Shown: one piece after another, positions 62,338 to 64,000 of the stretch
Layout: each line of letters begins with the position of its first letter
Position numbering within the stretch: position 1 is the first letter of the stretch
Source: Psychrobacter celer
GTDB taxonomy: Bacteria > Pseudomonadota > Gammaproteobacteria > Pseudomonadales > Moraxellaceae
DNA length: 64,000 nucleotides
Reading direction: 5' to 3'
Assembly (NCBI RefSeq): GCF_016107555.1
Contig: NZ_JABASU010000001.1
Coordinates: 186,001 to 250,000, forward strand
The notes under the pieces: model-generated
What the model was told of the DNA's origin: nothing
Databases searched by the model: none
The model's input: only the letters and a program-made list of their open reading frames with translations
Position numbers and translations under genes: made by a program

Positions 62338-63234
62338 ATGAGCGCGCCGCGACCAGCAGTTAACCCTCCTAATGTGCAAAGTTACTGTCACCTGTTTTAT
62401 ATCAGCGATAGCCAGCAAGCACAGATTGAGCGCTTGCAAGCCTTGATAGTACAGCACCAGCTGCCCATTGTCTTAAATACTGAGCGATTGCACGATAAGC
62501 TCACTCAAAAACGTCGCCAGCAGTTAAGCCAAACCTCCAGCGTACCTATTTTAGTATTGGATCAAAAAGACAAGCTATCGTGGCTGAGCGATGGGCTAAG
62601 CGTGGCGCCAGAATGGGACAAATTGCAGTGCCGCGTGGTCAGTGCAGGACGCAAATCTGAGCTATTGCTGCAAGCAGCGAAGGTCACAGCGGACAGCCGT
62701 GTGATTGATGCCACGGCGGGCTTTGGTCATGACAGTTTGATATTGGCCAGCACCGGCGCACAAGTCACCATGCTCGAGCAGCAGCCGTTGATGGCATTGC
62801 TATTGTTGGTAGAGCAGCAGCGGATGAGTACACAGCCCAATTGGCAAAAGCTGATGAGCCGTCTACACATCATCAACACCGATGCGCTCAGCTACTTTGC
62901 CACTTTACCAGCTGATATGACAGGTGCGACTAAAGCCGTCGATGTGGTCTATCTAGATCCGATGTTTCCAGAAGGCAGCTACCAAGACAGCAAGACGGGC
63001 AAAGGCGCAAAAGTCGGCAAGCAGATGCAAGCACTGCATCACCTCGCTCATCCGCCGACTTTAGAGGAAGAGATGGCATTACTAAATAAAGCGCAGGCCG
63101 TGGTGGCCGATAATCAAGAAGGAAGAGGACGGGTTATCGTCAAGCGTCCGCAGCAAGCGCCATTTTTGTCTCAGCAAAATCCCGATGAGAGTTGGCATAA
63201 TGCAGCCGTCCGCTTTGATGGTTATTTCGTTTAG
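62338..63234 (+). CDS. rsmJ: 16S rRNA (guanine-1516-N2)-methyltransferase
   Basis: 298 residues of the RsmJ (DUF548) family. The SAM site VIDATAGFGHDSLILASTGAQVTMLEQQ and the catalytic DVVYLDPMFPEGSYQDS are clear, with KRPQQAPFL near the C-terminus. The N-terminal 85 residues (VQSYCHLFYISDSQQAQIERLQAL) are less conserved, as usual. 52 bases after uppP. Confidence 0.93.
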   Translation: MSAPRPAVNPPNVQSYCHLFYISDSQQAQIERLQALIVQHQLPIVLNTERLHDKLTQKRRQQLSQTSSVPILVLDQKDKLSWLSDGLSVAPEWDKLQCRVVSAGRKSELLLQAAKVTADSRVIDATAGFGHDSLILASTGAQVTMLEQQPLMALLLLVEQQRMSTQPNWQKLMSRLHIINTDALSYFATLPADMTGATKAVDVVYLDPMFPEGSYQDSKTGKGAKVGKQMQALHHLAHPPTLEEEMALLNKAQAVVADNQEGRGRVIVKRPQQAPFLSQQNPDESWHNAAVRFDGYFV

Positions 63235-63294
63235 TGGAATATGAGTCATTATGTTTATATTGATCTTTAGTAGCAGTCAGCTTAGGAGAGAGCG

Positions 63295-63534
63295 ATGTTA
63301 ACCATCATAGTTTGGGCGGTAGGAGCCGCATTATTATTAATAAATATATTTTTGCGCACCCGTATTTTGCGTTTAGAAGGCGAGATTAAAAAGCTACGCA
63401 GTTCGCAAGAATATATGACCTATCTACGTCAGCAAAACGTCCAAGACAATAAAGTTGCAGCAATCAAGGCATTACGTAAGCAGTATCCTGAGTTGTCGTT
63501 AATCGAAGCCAATAGTCTGTATGAGAACCTATAA
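63295..63534 (+). CDS. Small single-pass membrane protein
   Basis: 79 residues: an N-terminal membrane helix ([20 protein letters not shown]), then a charged helix ([11 protein letters not shown]) and a C-terminal stretch [27 protein letters not shown] that looks conserved. AGGAGAG lies just before ATG 63295. It lies 15 bases before ubiA. No family recognised by name. Confidence 0.65.
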   Translation: MLTIIVWAVGAALLLINIFLRTRILRLEGEIKKLRSSQEYMTYLRQQNVQDNKVAAIKALRKQYPELSLIEANSLYENL

Positions 63535-63548
63535 AGAGCATCAAAGTT

Positions 63549-64000
63549 ATGAGTAGTACGCCCTTAGAGTTAAGCCTAAAAGACAAGCTGCATGCCTATA
63601 TGCAGTTGACGCGCTTTGATAAGCCAGTCGGTATTGAGCTACTTTTGTGGCCGACGCTTTGGGGTGTGATGCTAGCAGCGATGGGGCAGGCGCAGCAGCA
63701 AGGGGCGGTAGCAGGCTTGCCCAGCCTAAAAGTATTTGTATTATTCGCGCTCGGGGCGATTTTGATGCGGGCGGCAGGCTGCGCGATTAATGATTTTGCC
63801 GATCGTAAAGTCGATGGTCATGTGACGCGCACGAAAGGCAGGCCGCTTGCTGACGGTCGTCTGTCAGGTCGTGAGGCAGTCGCCGCGTTTTTAATATTGG
63901 TGACTCTCAGTGCTTGTCTATTGTTTTTTTTACCGATACAAGTGTTCTATTGGTCGCTTGGTGCAGTAGTGCTAGCGTTTATTTATCCGTTTATGAAGCG
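63549..64000 (+). CDS. ubiA: 4-hydroxybenzoate polyprenyltransferase, N-terminal part
   Basis: The gene starts at ATG 63549 and runs off the right edge (150 codons visible). The product begins [20 protein letters not shown] and has the UbiA hallmarks: [22 protein letters not shown], the first Asp-rich motif [26 protein letters not shown], and membrane helices on both sides. It attaches the polyprenyl tail to 4-hydroxybenzoate in ubiquinone synthesis at the inner membrane. It probably forms an operon with the preceding small membrane gene. Confidence 0.95.
   Translation, partial: MSSTPLELSLKDKLHAYMQLTRFDKPVGIELLLWPTLWGVMLAAMGQAQQQGAVAGLPSLKVFVLFALGAILMRAAGCAINDFADRKVDGHVTRTKGRPLADGRLSGREAVAAFLILVTLSACLLFFLPIQVFYWSLGAVVLAFIYPFMK

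Noticed and set aside
1-64000. CRISPR arrays, tRNA or rRNA genes, prophage or intact insertion sequences
   Set aside because: No regular direct-repeat/spacer pattern, no cloverleaf or rRNA sequence and no transposase or integrase gene was recognised by eye.

Overview
The window is a 64 kb piece of a gammaproteobacterial chromosome. Gene content, protein style and local gene orders (murC-ddl-ftsQ-ftsA-ftsZ-lpxC, yhbY/rlmE-ftsH-folP, recA-recX, spoT-rpoZ-gmk//ispH, ypjD//ffh) point to the Moraxellaceae, most likely Psychrobacter. That assignment is inference from remembered families, not a database search. Coding density is high. I recognise no rRNA, tRNA, CRISPR array, prophage, intact insertion sequence or toxin-antitoxin/defence island.

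Layout. 1-7.2 kb: the end of the division/cell-wall cluster (murC C-terminus, ddl, ftsQ, ftsA, ftsZ) and lpxC, all on the + strand, closed by a 22-bp perfect hairpin terminator. 7.5-10.5 kb: a DUF721/DciA-like gene (-), a secreted CHAP/NlpC-like protein (+), a DOMON-like protein (-) and yhbY (-). 10.8-18.2 kb, + strand: rlmE, ftsH, folP, sdhE, a ygfX-like gene, a YidB/DUF937 gene and a DASS anion transporter. 18.3-20.4 kb: recX and recA (-). 20.4-21.5 kb is the longest stretch without a gene, about 1 kb, and carries two adjacent consensus DnaA boxes beside AT-rich DNA. 21.5-35.3 kb is mostly - strand: trmB, a CPA2 antiporter, an orphan gene, a CDF metal exporter, priA, ridA, spoT, rpoZ and gmk, plus one + strand gene that joins a DUF2628 membrane region to a pilin-like head. 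35.6-47.5 kb is + strand: ispH, small membrane proteins, a thioesterase, catalase, htpG, a membrane-bound C13 (legumain-like) peptidase, fghA, a TIGR03643 gene, rpe and three small unknowns. 47.6-48.1 kb: rpmG and rpmB (-). 48.6-56.4 kb: one giant gene (about 2618 aa) for a surface lipoprotein built of Ig-like repeats. 56.6-64 kb: purU, ypjD (-), ffh, tsaB, uppP, rsmJ, a small membrane protein and the start of ubiA.

How the genes work together. Most are housekeeping: peptidoglycan precursor synthesis and lipid recycling (murC, ddl, uppP), the early divisome (ftsQAZ), lipid A (lpxC), replication restart and recombination (priA, recA, recX, the DciA-like helicase loader), protein targeting and quality control (ffh, ftsH, htpG), translation and RNA modification (rlmE, yhbY, trmB, tsaB, rsmJ, rpmB, rpmG), ppGpp turnover (spoT with rpoZ and gmk), and isoprenoid, folate, one-carbon and peroxide metabolism. 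Candidate sigma-32 promoters lie upstream of both ftsH and htpG.

The accessory signals are: the giant Ig-repeat lipoprotein; the C13 peptidase; the DUF2628/pilin-head fusion; a small family of terminal-inverted-repeat elements (one 268-bp copy, one 66-bp deletion derivative that supplies the stop codon of the CDF gene, and one solo end upstream of the C13 peptidase); short intergenic tandem repeats; two long palindromes in promoter-like positions; and the DnaA-box locus beside recA. I did not find a clearly new multi-gene system. The strongest leads for something undescribed are the DnaA-box locus, the DUF2628/pilin-head protein and the C13 membrane peptidase.
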